Notes: generated by a model from the letters alone, not told the origin. Counted from the first letter of the stretch, positions 20,027 through 27,338 are shown. The stretch is 27,338 bases of DNA from UBA288 sp050178135 (GCA_050178135.1 JBFXGJ010000028.1:1-27338), one strand, 5' to 3'. Translations and numbers: made by a program.

Positions 20027-23000
20027 CCTGCTGAACGCGCTGCTTTGTCTCACCGCTCGCTTTCCGGATCCCGACCGCCCGGCACGCCGCGGTCGCGAGC
20101 GCCCCCTTCTCCGTCGCATACTGCCGTTCGAGCACGAGCAGCACCGCCCCCTCGAGCTCCTCATCGCAGATCATCTCTATCTGCGGCTTGACCGTCTCGC
20201 CGCGCCGGCGGACGATGGTCGACGGGACCTCTTTGGGCCAGAGGAACTCACCCCGGCGCTGGAGCCCCCAGAGTGCTACCGCCTTCTCCACCCCGGCATC
20301 AACCGCCGCCTGGATCTGCCGGCCGGTCCGCTTGGCGCCAAATGCATCACGTATCCGTAGGGTAACCTCCTTTACGTGGACCGGCCCCTCGACCGCGACC
20401 ACCTCTGCGACGAGTGCCGCCATCTTCACCGGAGGACAGTCCTTGGGCTCGATCCCCGTCGGGGCGACGAGCGAGTTACAGAGTACGTAAGGCGGAGCCA
20501 GCGCCTCCTCACTCTCTCCGCTCTCAGTAGGTGCCGGGGTTTCAGGGAGTGCCGCCGCGCCTGTCTCGGGAGCCGCGTCTTCGACCGGGGGCTCAGGCTC
20601 GGCAACCGGCTCTGGAAGAACGATCCCGTCCTGTGTTACCTCCCGGGCCTGTGCGATCGCCCCCGCCAAAGCCTCCTGGCATGCCCGGGGGTTCCGGAAC
20701 CAGTCGGTTGACCAGACCCGCGTGATCCGCCACCCCAGCCCCTCGAGGACCTGCTGCCGGAGACGATCCCGGTCCCGGGCCACGCGCGACGAGTGGTAGG
20801 TCGCCCCGTCGCACTCGACCCCGATCAGATACTCCCCGCGCCGCTCGGGATTGACCACGGCCAGGTCGATCCGGTAGCCGGCGCACCCTACCTGCTTGTG
20901 GACCTCGTGGCCGTTCTCGGTCAGGAACGCGTAGACCGAATCCTCGAATGGGGAGTCAGAGTCCGCCAGCGGCCCAGCTGGACAGGGGACCTGCCCGGTC
21001 TCTGCATATTCCAGAAAGAGTTTCAGAACCTGGACACCGCGAGCGGCGGTCGCGAGATCCGCGATCGGCAACTCCCGGGCCCGGAAGTTCGCAAAGACCA
21101 CGCACCGCTGGCGTGCCCGGGTGATCAGCACATTCAGCCGCCTCTCGCCCCCGTCCTTGTTGAGGGCCCCGAAGTTCATGGAGATCTTGTGCTGGGCGTC
21201 AAACCCGAAGCCGATCGAGAGGAAGATCACATCACGCTCGTCCCCCTGGATCGTCTCCAGGTTCTTGACGAAGAAGGTCTCGGTCCCCTTCGCCGCGAAG
21301 AAGCTCTCGAGGTCCGGTTTCTCTCCCCGGAGCCGCTCCAGCTCCTCGAGGATCGCCTCCTGCTGGTGGATGTTGAACGTGCCCACGCCGAGGCTCCGCG
21401 TCGGATAGCGCCGGGCGTGATCGATGACGGCCTCGGCAACCGCCCGGGCCTCGCCGCGGTTCATCCCGCTCTTGCCCCGATCATAGACCGTCTCGGGGAG
21501 ATAGACGAACTTTAATCCGAGCTCTTCCACCTCCCGCATCGGAGAGGGATACACGTAGAGCTGGTTGTCGTAAAACTCCTGGTTGGAGAGCGCGATGAGC
21601 GAGTCGTGCCGGGAACGGTAATGCCACCGCAGCGTCCGATAGGGGAACCGTGTCTTGCAGAGGTTCAGGCTGCTCTCCATGTCCGACGGCATCGCGTCCG
21701 TTCCGTCCTCGGGCTCCTCCGCCGCCACGATCTTATCAAAGAACGAAGTCGGGGGAAGCTGTCGGGAGTCGCCGACAACCGCAACCTGCCGGCCCCGGAG
21801 GAGGGCGCCGAGGGCCTCGGCTGGCTTGACCTGGCTCGCCTCGTCAAAGATGATGATGTCGAACTGAATCGAACGGGGGTCCAGGAACTGAGCGATCGAC
21901 GGCGGGCTCATCATGAAGCACGGTTTGATCTTCTGAATCGGGGCCCCGGCCTTGACCAGCAGCTGCCGAATCGGGAGGTGACCCCGCTTCCGGTAGAATT
22001 CATTCTGAAGGACTCCGAGCTCGGAGGCGCGGGTCGCTCCATTGGCAAGGGCCGGCCGATTCTGACAGAGCAGCCGGACGATCCGTTGCCGGTTCTCGCG
22101 AATCATCCGGCGGTCGAGATCGGCGAACTCCACGATCCGCTGTTCGTGAACCCGTCCGACGAACCGTTCGAGCGCGGGGTTCTTGGCAAAGACTCCACGG
22201 AGCAGAGAGATCGCATAATTTCCCTCGAGGCAGGTGCGGAGGTCTCCGCTCAGGAGCTGGCCCTGCTCAACAAGGGTCACGAACGAGGCGGCTAGCGTCT
22301 CCCTGGCCTCCTCGCGGGCTGCCAGGTATTGAGTCCAGGGCACCAGCCGGTCCAGGCCCGTCGTCCATGCCTCGAGCACGACCCGAATATCATCGAATCG
22401 GGCGGTATCGAGGCCGCCGGGGAAATACCGTGCGCAGTCTGCGTGCAGTCGCCCGAGCAGCCCGGCCACGGTGGAGTTGAATGTCGTCCGAGCTTCCTCG
22501 ATCGTGGTCGTGAACTCGTGTACCCGATCGGCAGAGACTCCCCGGCTGACAATCTCGACCGAGCGGGATGTCAGGACATCGGTGAGGAGTTCGTGACGGA
22601 ACCGCACGATCCACCCCGAGAAGGCGCGGAGATACGCTGGATCGCTCTCCTCTCCGCGCCACGGTGCCCCGAACATCGACTGACCGAGGCTGGAGGCTTC
22701 GCGGATCTCTTGCCGCAGAGCACGGCAGCGCCGAACCTCACGCAGATCCTCGAGGAGGGTCTCGTCGCTCCGTGACTCCTGGGTGAGGTAGTAGGCGTCG
22801 ATCTGAGGCCGCATCTTCCTGTAGGGGCCAAAGACTGAATGGAGGAGTCTCTTCGATGCTGCCTCGAACTCGAGGATGAGGGGATCGAGATCGATCTCGA
22901 AGACTCGGTCGCCCATCCGGGAACCAAGGACCATCCGGAGGGTCTGGTACGCCTCGATCGTCCGAATAAGTCCCTCAACCTCGTCGTTCGGTCCATTCCA

Positions 23001-24008
23001 TGATTCGTTCAACAGTACCGACTGGTCGATCGGCTCCGACGCGGTCAGCAGCTCAGTTGCATGAACGGCATTGATCAGCTCCGTCTGGGTTGCCGGACTG
23101 GCGATGCCGGCATATTCAACGAGCTCTGCGGTCGTGGTCTGGATCAGATCGAGAGCCTCAAAGGCCGCCGACAGGTGGATGCGGACGTCCTCCACGTCGT
23201 TGACAAAGAACGACCCAGGTGAACAGAACCGCCATGGGTTCTCCTCGACGGGAGTGACGAGGGGCAGGAGCGCATCGATCTCCTTGAGCGCGTTTATTGC
23301 CGGGAACCATGTGGCAGGTGTGATCGCATCGGCAGCAGGAAGCGCGACGACCGGCATCTGATGGCCGTTGGAGAGATAGTGCCGTCGAGCCGTCTCCGAC
23401 ATCCCGTAGAGCTGGTACGGGGTGAACCCCAGGTTGCCGACAGGGTTGCTCAGCGCTGCCGTATATCCGTTCAGAACGCTTCGGAGCTCCTCGACATCGT
23501 GGAGGGTCTCACCGCTCCCCCGGTCCGTCGGGCACTGATAGGCAAGGGCCCGTTGAATCTCGCCGAGGACCTTCTTCTTATTGGCTTTTTTACTGTTGTG
23601 GAGCTCCAGGCAGAAGATCCCAAGCCCGAGGGAATCAAGCCGCCCCTTGACCACATCGAGTGCCGCCATCTTCTCACTGACAAAGAGGACGGTCTTGCCG
23701 ATCGCGAGGAACTCGGCGATCATGTTCGCGATCGTCTGAGATTTTCCCGTCCCGGGCGGTCCTTCGACGACAAGATCTAAGCCGGATTTCAGATCCTGGA
23801 TCACCGCGATCTGCGATGAGTCGGCATCGAGGACATGGTAGACGGATCCGACCGGGAGCCGGGCATCGACCTCCTGCTCAGGGAAGGGCTGGGCCCGTCC
23901 AGCCGCGATCTCGTCGGCTGGTCTGTCCCCGAAGATCTCGGCGATGAGTGGGTGGTGAGCTGGCGTACTCTCTCCAGGCCATGCGCCTGGGTCGAGATCT
24001 TTGTACAT
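19920..24008 (-). CDS. 5'-truncated DUF4011/DUF3320-class SF1 helicase with a Vsr-like nuclease domain
   Basis: The 1362 residues read from ATG 24008 begin in the middle of the usual protein: MYKDLDPGAWP is normally preceded by several hundred residues including the DUF4011 domain. The homologous frame continues upstream to 24044 (IHLDFFTFSKFV) and then meets a TAG inside the insertion sequence, so the start was lost. What remains has Walker A GPPGTGKS at 83-90, FVSEKMAALDVVKGRLD, Walker B FDEASQVKPAEAL (D722), VVGDSRQLPPTSFF, and LNVLITRARQRCVVFANF (motif VI). GVECDGATYHSSRVARDRDRLRQQ opens a Vsr/MTES_1575-type endonuclease domain, and the end carries the DUF3320 domain. Such proteins occur in defence islands. 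The long unbroken frame implies recent truncation or retained translation from the internal ATG. Only part of the nucleotide-binding core plus nuclease would be made. Confidence 0.85.
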   Translation of the reverse strand: MYKDLDPGAWPGESTPAHHPLIAEIFGDRPADEIAAGRAQPFPEQEVDARLPVGSVYHVLDADSSQIAVIQDLKSGLDLVVEGPPGTGKSQTIANMIAEFLAIGKTVLFVSEKMAALDVVKGRLDSLGLGIFCLELHNSKKANKKKVLGEIQRALAYQCPTDRGSGETLHDVEELRSVLNGYTAALSNPVGNLGFTPYQLYGMSETARRHYLSNGHQMPVVALPAADAITPATWFPAINALKEIDALLPLVTPVEENPWRFCSPGSFFVNDVEDVRIHLSAAFEALDLIQTTTAELVEYAGIASPATQTELINAVHATELLTASEPIDQSVLLNESWNGPNDEVEGLIRTIEAYQTLRMVLGSRMGDRVFEIDLDPLILEFEAASKRLLHSVFGPYRKMRPQIDAYYLTQESRSDETLLEDLREVRRCRALRQEIREASSLGQSMFGAPWRGEESDPAYLRAFSGWIVRFRHELLTDVLTSRSVEIVSRGVSADRVHEFTTTIEEARTTFNSTVAGLLGRLHADCARYFPGGLDTARFDDIRVVLEAWTTGLDRLVPWTQYLAAREEARETLAASFVTLVEQGQLLSGDLRTCLEGNYAISLLRGVFAKNPALERFVGRVHEQRIVEFADLDRRMIRENRQRIVRLLCQNRPALANGATRASELGVLQNEFYRKRGHLPIRQLLVKAGAPIQKIKPCFMMSPPSIAQFLDPRSIQFDIIIFDEASQVKPAEALGALLRGRQVAVVGDSRQLPPTSFFDKIVAAEEPEDGTDAMPSDMESSLNLCKTRFPYRTLRWHYRSRHDSLIALSNQEFYDNQLYVYPSPMREVEELGLKFVYLPETVYDRGKSGMNRGEARAVAEAVIDHARRYPTRSLGVGTFNIHQQEAILEELERLRGEKPDLESFFAAKGTETFFVKNLETIQGDERDVIFLSIGFGFDAQHKISMNFGALNKDGGERRLNVLITRARQRCVVFANFRARELPIADLATAARGVQVLKLFLEYAETGQVPCPAGPLADSDSPFEDSVYAFLTENGHEVHKQVGCAGYRIDLAVVNPERRGEYLIGVECDGATYHSSRVARDRDRLRQQVLEGLGWRITRVWSTDWFRNPRACQEALAGAIAQAREVTQDGIVLPEPVAEPEPPVEDAAPETGAAALPETPAPTESGESEEALAPPYVLCNSLVAPTGIEPKDCPPVKMAALVAEVVAVEGPVHVKEVTLRIRDAFGAKRTGRQIQAAVDAGVEKAVALWGLQRRGEFLWPKEVPSTIVRRRGETVKPQIEMICDEELEGAVLLVLERQYATEKGALATAACRAVGIRKASGETKQRVQQVIDGMISRGMVAEKSNGLIDATVGQSDLGLTPPIA

Positions 24009-24044
24009 TACGAACTTGGAGAAGGTGAAAAAATCGAGGTGAAT

Positions 24045-25365
24045 CTCAGTACTTCGCTAATTTCCCTCCTTAACAGTTCTCATTCGTCGGCACTCCATGC
24101 TCTCTTTATCTATCCCGGGTTTCTGAGTGCGTGAATACTCCGCACGATCTTCAAGGTCGATCGCACGGCTTCCCAGATCATCAGCCGGAACTGATCAAAT
24201 CGGAACGCGCGCATCTCAATCGTCCGAGGACCGGGTTTTACGGGAGAAAACCGGGTCCAGAGGACGGCCATCCAGAGGTTCCTGAGGAGGAATGAGATGA
24301 TGGCAAAGAGATACCGGATCACCGGGTTGCGGGTTGAGGTTCTGGGTTTCACCAGGTTGCGCATCCGGTACGACGACTCGATCGCGAACCGGGAACGGTA
24401 TCGTTTGTGGATCTTCTGGGGATCCCAGTCGATGCCGTTGACAACATAGCCGAGATTCTCGGATCCATGCTTCTCCCGTTTCCCTTTCGCGTACTTCACC
24501 GCGATGGCTATCTTCAGTTTGAGCGGCTTGACTCCATGCATGAAATAGTCTCCGAATCGCGATTGTGTTCCTATCAGGAGCTCTTTCATTGCCTGGCTGT
24601 GTTTTCGAACGGGCAGGATAAACGGAACCTGAGCAGTCGTCAGGAACTCGATGACATCGTACGCATAGAACTCTCGATCGAGACAGAGAACCTGGATTTT
24701 CAGGCCAGCCATCGCGATTGCGTCCAGGCACCGAGTGATATACGCGACCTTGGAGGTGCCCTTCGTGACAGGATAGACCGCCAGCGTTACCTGGCGGTTT
24801 CGGGTGATCGCGTACACGGTGACATACGAGTAGAAATCGTTGGTTGATTTTTTGAGCTGGCTCCGGATGACATACCGCTCGTTCTCCGGGACAGATGATC
24901 CGTAGTACGGGTCGTTCGTGAAATCGATGGCAAACGTGTACGCATTCCCTGATGTCAGGACAGAGGAGAGATTGTGACTCAGAATAGCCGTATTCACGGC
25001 TTCCAGGTCAGCCATGGAGAGCTTGGCCAGATGGTAGCGAAGGGAAGTCTCACACGGACTCCGTTCCAGCAGCGAGCTGATCGAATGAATGGACTGGTGC
25101 ATCGTCGCCATCCCCACCACCGTACGGAAGATCGTGGTCTGAGTCAGAGATCCATGGATCGGGATGCTCAGATGCTGATCCAGAGCAGCGACAGCGAGAT
25201 CGAAGCATTGATTCGGTCGAATAGACGAACCCTGAGTGCAGGTCGTGTCCCTGGGTTGGGGAACCATAGGGGGCCGCCTGTATAGAATATAGATCTGCCG
25301 CTTTTACTCTCAAATCAGCAATCAGAGCTACATCTGGGCCCCTACAAAATTAGCGAACTACTGAG
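24045..25365 (-). mobile_element. ISH3-like insertion sequence with 19-bp terminal inverted repeats
   Basis: The left end (24045-24063, CTCAGTACTTCGCTAATTT) and the reverse complement of the right end (25347-25365, CTCAGTAGTTCGCTAATTT) match at 18 of 19 bases, bounding 1321 bp with one transposase gene on the minus strand. The last two bases of the right end could also belong to the CRISPR repeat, leaving a 2-base ambiguity. The bases outside the ends (TGAAT on the left, GATTG on the right) do not match, so no target-site duplication is seen. The element disrupts both the helicase gene and the CRISPR array. Confidence 0.85.
24110..25267 (-). CDS. ISH3-family DDE transposase
   Basis: A 385-residue DDE transposase typical of archaeal ISH3-type elements. 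The catalytic acids are visible as AIDFTNDPYYG (first Asp), CLDREFYAYDVIEFL (second Asp), and YRSRFAIESSYR, where the Y-x2-R-x3-E pattern supplies the Glu as in IS4-related enzymes. The N-terminal part (TTIFRTVVGMATMHQSIHSIS, TSLRYHLAKL) resembles the DNA-binding helices of the family. The frame is complete with no stop or shift and the terminal repeats are nearly identical, so the element may still be mobile. The ATG at 25267 gives about 20 extra N-terminal residues that may not be used; a later in-frame start is possible. Confidence 0.93.
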   Translation of the reverse strand: MVPQPRDTTCTQGSSIRPNQCFDLAVAALDQHLSIPIHGSLTQTTIFRTVVGMATMHQSIHSISSLLERSPCETSLRYHLAKLSMADLEAVNTAILSHNLSSVLTSGNAYTFAIDFTNDPYYGSSVPENERYVIRSQLKKSTNDFYSYVTVYAITRNRQVTLAVYPVTKGTSKVAYITRCLDAIAMAGLKIQVLCLDREFYAYDVIEFLTTAQVPFILPVRKHSQAMKELLIGTQSRFGDYFMHGVKPLKLKIAIAVKYAKGKREKHGSENLGYVVNGIDWDPQKIHKRYRSRFAIESSYRMRNLVKPRTSTRNPVIRYLFAIISFLLRNLWMAVLWTRFSPVKPGPRTIEMRAFRFDQFRLMIWEAVRSTLKIVRSIHALRNPG

Positions 25366-25593
25366 GATTGAAACACATCAACCACCGTCTTCCGCCCGTC
25401 CTTCCAGAGTTCGAGACCATCATCCAAGAAAACAAGGATTGAAACTTGACCTGGTCCCACCGGATGATGCCGCCCAACCGCGGTTCGAGACCATCATCCA
25501 AGAAAACAAGGATTGAAACAGTACATGCAGCTTCAATTGCCCGTCTCATCCACTCGGTTCGAGACCATCATCCAAGAAAACAAGGATTGAAAC
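25364..25593 (+). CRISPR. Leader-side part of a CRISPR array, first repeat cut by the insertion sequence
   Basis: Three identical 37-nt repeats lie at 25409-25445, 25483-25519 and 25557-25593; each starts GTTCGAGACCATCATCC and ends AAGGATTGAAAC. The last 11 bases of a fourth copy are at 25364-25374, directly at the IS end. Spacers are 25375-25408 (34 nt), 25446-25482 (37 nt) and 25520-25556 (37 nt). The GAAAC end gives the crRNA 5' handle, so the array reads on the plus strand and its leader would have been to the left, where the IS now sits. No cas gene is in the window. Confidence 0.93.
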
Positions 25594-25656
25594 ATTTTCT
25601 CATACGCGATCCGGAGTATTTCGAATTCATGCTTTATCAGCTCCGAGGGGTCAAAT

Positions 25657-25684
25657 GGGTCGAACCTCAAAAACAAGGTGTGAC
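25657..25684 (+). repeat. Possible decayed CRISPR repeat
   Basis: GGTCGAACC, then AAAAACAAGG and TGTGAC, follow the order of the repeat (GTTCGAGACC ... AAAACAAGG ATTGAAAC) with about ten bases missing in the middle. It lies 63 bases after the third clean repeat. The GGTG formed here could serve as the ribosome site of the following frame. Chance similarity is possible. Confidence 0.3.
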
Positions 25685-25945
25685 ATGAAATTGTTCTGGA
25701 TTATTCAGCTAGATGGTATTCGTGCATGGCGAGATGATCACGGCTGGCACTCTGCCGATGACGGCTTTATCACCGAGCTTATCAATATTGCCCTTGAACA
25801 ATACACCCCCCCGGCGTACACACCGAGCCGCATCGGTGCTGAGATCGATTGGCTTACGAAGTTTTTCGGGGATTCATTTGTTGTCGAGTTCTCACCATGG
25901 GTTCTCATTCCCCCCGACATTGATCTTTCGCGGTATGATTACTGA
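25685..25945 (+). CDS. Hypothetical 86-residue protein within the CRISPR array
   Basis: The frame from ATG 25685 has a GGTG site a few bases upstream and encodes 86 residues (an ATG at 25655 would add ten). The product looks protein-like rather than random: MKLFWIIQLDGIRAW, then a helix DGFITELINIALEQY, and a hydrophobic end with DWLTKFFGDSFVVEFSPWVLIPPDIDL. No family is recognised. It lies between the three clean repeats and two decayed ones, so it was either inserted into the array or lies between two array pieces. It has no obvious promoter of its own and could be read from a transcript through the array. Confidence 0.45.
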   Translation: MKLFWIIQLDGIRAWRDDHGWHSADDGFITELINIALEQYTPPAYTPSRIGAEIDWLTKFFGDSFVVEFSPWVLIPPDIDLSRYDY

Positions 25946-25981
25946 TACTCTCACCCGCCACCGGTGGCTCGCCGCCGCCGA

Positions 25982-26090
25982 GTTCGAGACCATCATCCAC
26001 GAAAATAAGCATAGAAACATGACCTGCTTCGGCCCCTCGCGATACGGAACCACGTTCGAGACCACCATCCACAAAAACAAGGATTGAAAC
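25982..26090 (+). CRISPR. Trailing, decayed part of the CRISPR array
   Basis: Two 37-nt repeats with a 35-nt spacer (26019-26053). The first, 25982-26018, differs from the clean repeat at four places (CCACGAAAATAAGCATAGAAAC in its second half); the second, 26054-26090, at three (ACCACCATCCACAAAAACAAGG). Decay is usual at the end far from the leader, which agrees with the leader being on the left. Confidence 0.8.
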
Positions 26091-26114
26091 ACATTTCGCC
26101 GGTACCTCCGATGT

Positions 26115-26152
26115 CGGCGGAGGGGGGACGCTATTCAGCCCCCCCTCCGCCG
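26115..26152. terminator. Perfect 13-bp GC-rich hairpin after the CRISPR array
   Basis: CGGCGGAGGGGGG (26115-26127) pairs fully with CCCCCCTCCGCCG (26140-26152) around a 12-base loop. It begins 24 bases after the last repeat. There is no T-tract, so it may act as a transcript end-stabiliser or as a mobile repeat rather than a classic terminator. Confidence 0.45.
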
Positions 26153-26260
26153 CGCTGAGGCGCTCCCTCCCCCCGCGCCTCGCTTCGCTCGGCGGTGATG
26201 ATGATGCCGAGGGTTGGATCTCCGCGAGGGGTTGCGAATATGAAAGAACTTTAGGAAAAG

Positions 26261-26310
26261 AACGGGGCAGGCACTGCAAGAGGCCAATCTCGATAGAACC
26301 CTGCCCCGTT
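26261..26310. repeat. 11-bp hairpin whose loop carries a motif repeated upstream of the next gene
   Basis: AACGGGGCAGG (26261-26271) pairs perfectly with CCTGCCCCGTT (26300-26310) around a 28-base loop. The sequence GCACTGCAAGAGGCCAA at the base of the left arm and in the loop (26271-26287) recurs at 26673-26689, where it includes the ribosome site of the gene at 26693. Confidence 0.5.
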
Positions 26311-26410
26311 GCCCCGGCCGGAGGCGGACAGCTATAGGCACGGGGGGATGATAGCCCCTGCGGTATCTTCTCGCACCATACACAGCCGGCAAGGGACGGG
26401 CGGACCTCTC

Positions 26411-26560
26411 TTAATCCGACTCGAGTGGGTCGAGCAGGATAACCTTGACGCGCTTTCCCACCCAGGCGGCCGGCAACAACACGTGCGATGAGTTGCCCGT
26501 CTTCGTCGCCTTCTTCTCATCGACCACGTAGCCGCTGACCGTTATCTCGACCTTGTCCAC
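26411..26560 (-). CDS. DUF2080-family transposon-associated small protein
   Basis: A 49-residue frame from GTG 26560 to TAA 26411: MDKVEITVSGYVVDEKK, then ATKTGNSSHVLLPAAWVGKRVKVILLD. The K-x-G-N-S-x-x-V-x-(V/L)-P core and the GKRVKV strand are the hallmark of the short archaeal DUF2080 proteins, which look like AbrB/MazE-type DNA-binding folds and are often carried by transposons in methanogens. It is transcribed away from the gene at 26693, sharing an AT-rich gap. It is below common gene-length cut-offs, so it may be unannotated. Role is unknown; DNA binding or copy control of an element is the usual guess. Confidence 0.75.
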   Translation of the reverse strand: MDKVEITVSGYVVDEKKATKTGNSSHVLLPAAWVGKRVKVILLDPLESD

Positions 26561-26692
26561 AATGGGATTGTGTTATACCAAGTGAGTGATAAAGATTCGT
26601 AATCTTAAACATTGTATAAACAAAGTATAAACTATTTATAGTATTAACGCCTATACTGTAGTGTTGTGCGAAGCACTGCAAGAGGCCAACCA
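26561..26692. promoter_or_regulatory. AT-rich divergent promoter region
   Basis: This gap is far richer in A and T than its surroundings. It holds a TATA-like ACTATTTATAGT at 26630-26641 about 55 bases before the ATG at 26693, two direct copies of GTATAAAC near 26615-26630, and a small inverted repeat AGATT-CGT-AATCT just before them. These could serve transcription in both directions. Confidence 0.45.
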
Positions 26693-27079
26693 ATGTCAGA
26701 AACCTACGAGACCATCGGGATCGCGGTGCGGCAGCACGACGCGATCCGGTTCAGCATCATGAAGGGCAAGCCGGCCACCTATTTTGTGTCGGCAGAATCG
26801 ATACGGCTCCTCTTTGCCGGGCGGACCGTGCCGATCTACCGACTCCGGCTCACGGATGACTATGTCGACGTCGAGCAGGTCCGGTACGGCTCGGCCTCGA
26901 TCTCATCGACCGGTAAGAGCGTGATCCTCTCGGTCGGGCACGATTCCGTACTTGTCCCGACGCGACAGCTTCAGGTCCACTACGAGCGCGGCCTCGGCGA
27001 GACCTCCAAGATCGTCCGCAAGGTGGAGGGGGTTCCCTCCGCCCTCGCGGCGCCGGCGGCGTGCATGGCGGTGGCCTGA
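26693..27079 (+). CDS. Hypothetical 128-residue protein
   Basis: The ATG at 26693 is preceded by AGAGG with seven bases of spacing and by a TATA-like element, so the start is well supported over the more upstream option at 26666. The product is rich in beta strands (IGIAVRQHDAIRFSIMKGKPATYFVSAESIRLLF, then VPIYRLRLTDDYVDVEQVRYGS, SVILSVGHDSVLVPTRQL), suggesting a small beta-barrel-like domain, and ends in an Ala-rich tail. No family is recognised. The next gene begins one base after its stop, so they are one operon. Confidence 0.65.
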   Translation: MSETYETIGIAVRQHDAIRFSIMKGKPATYFVSAESIRLLFAGRTVPIYRLRLTDDYVDVEQVRYGSASISSTGKSVILSVGHDSVLVPTRQLQVHYERGLGETSKIVRKVEGVPSALAAPAACMAVA

Positions 27080-27338
27080 ATGGCGCGCCGACGAACCCGC
27101 GAGGAGACGCGCGAGTACCTGCGCCGGCTCTGCCGGATCATCGCTGCGGACCGTCGCCCCGTCGCGGTGCTGACCGCGGCCGAGGAGGCCGACCGGGCGC
27201 TCTCACACGCGCTGATCGCGATCCGGAACGGCGCGGCGTACGGCTACATGGCCGGCCGGCGGCTCGACGACTACCGCCGCGTCGAGGCGATCGCGGCGAA
27301 CCTGGGCATGGCGCGGGCGTTCGGCGTCACGGACCTGG
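27080..27338 (+). CDS. Hypothetical protein, cut by the window end
   Basis: An open frame starts at ATG 27080, directly after the TGA of the previous gene, and is still open at the window end (86 codons seen). It is Arg/Ala rich and helical: MARRRTREETREYLRRLCRI, then AEEADRALSHALIAIRNGAAYGYMAGRRLDD and VEAIAANLGMARAFG. The RNGAAYGYMAGRR stretch does not identify a family. The tight spacing points to co-expression with the 128-residue gene. Confidence 0.6.
   Translation, partial: MARRRTREETREYLRRLCRIIAADRRPVAVLTAAEEADRALSHALIAIRNGAAYGYMAGRRLDDYRRVEAIAANLGMARAFGVTDL

Larger units (their letters stand above)
26091..26410. other. Intergenic region with strong hairpins
   Basis: No gene is supported in this 320-base GC-rich stretch. 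It contains three inverted repeats: 26115-26152, 26157-26181 (GAGGCGC with GCGCCTC) and 26261-26310. The first and last are listed separately. The first two together would stop transcription through the array or shape the end of its transcript. Confidence 0.5.

Noticed and set aside
20793..22295. Plus-strand frames of 229-240 codons opposite the truncated helicase
   Set aside because: Antisense shadows; the minus strand carries clear helicase and nuclease motifs across the same bases.
25409..25593. Repeat start GGTTCGAGACC as a tRNA T-arm
   Set aside because: It resembles the T-loop word but recurs at 74-base spacing with unrelated sequence between; no acceptor or anticodon stems are present, so it is a CRISPR repeat.

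Overview
The window looks like about 27 kb of an archaeal defence island, most likely from a GC-rich methanogen of the Methanomicrobiales (Methanoculleus-like). Pointers to this are an ISH3-type transposase, a DUF2080 transposon-associated small protein, Shine-Dalgarno sites of the GGTG/GAGGTG kind, T-rich transcript ends and a CRISPR repeat ending in GGATTGAAAC. The taxon is an inference; no rRNA, tRNA or core housekeeping gene is present. Nearly every recognisable gene is a nuclease, helicase, methyltransferase, toxin or mobile-element gene.

Layout, left to right. (1) 116-643: a RelE/ParE-like toxin and its antitoxin on the minus strand, with a perfect inverted repeat directly against the antitoxin start codon. 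(2) 1101-4967: a very large fusion of a RecB/Cas4-like 4Fe-4S nuclease with an SF1 (Dna2/Upf1-like) helicase. (3) 5067-7292: a compact type II restriction-modification pair, a Dam/DpnII-class adenine methylase followed by a putative endonuclease. (4) 7403-19726: a type I restriction-modification locus (hsdM, hsdS, hsdR) carrying extra genes: a DUF1016 PD-(D/E)XK nuclease between hsdM and hsdS; then a HEPN-type protein, a zinc-ribbon protein, a dual-specificity-phosphatase-like protein and a Schlafen-AlbA_2/ATPase-like regulator between hsdS and hsdR; and a second HEPN-type protein overlapping the hsdR stop. hsdM has a one-base frameshift, so the system may be inactive or the base may be a sequencing error.

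(5) 19920-24044 (minus): the C-terminal two thirds of a DUF4011/DUF3320-class helicase-nuclease. Its 5' end is cut exactly at the terminal inverted repeat of an ISH3-like insertion sequence (24045-25365). The other end of the same element cuts into the leader-side repeat of a CRISPR array (25364-26090). There is no target-site duplication, so the junction looks like an IS-mediated deletion or rearrangement that removed the helicase start and the CRISPR leader. The array has three clean 37-nt repeats, then an 86-codon reading frame, then two decayed repeats. (6) 26091-27338: strong hairpins, a 49-residue DUF2080 gene missed by length cut-offs, a divergent AT-rich promoter region, and two unrecognised genes, the last running off the window.

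How the genes may work together: the type I locus resembles the arrangement in which an RNA-cleaving HEPN protein (PrrC-like in concept) is kept with a type I system as a back-up when restriction is blocked. Two different HEPN candidates plus a phosphatase and a Schlafen-like protein inside one hsd locus is the most unusual feature here. This linkage is inferred from gene order and overlaps only.
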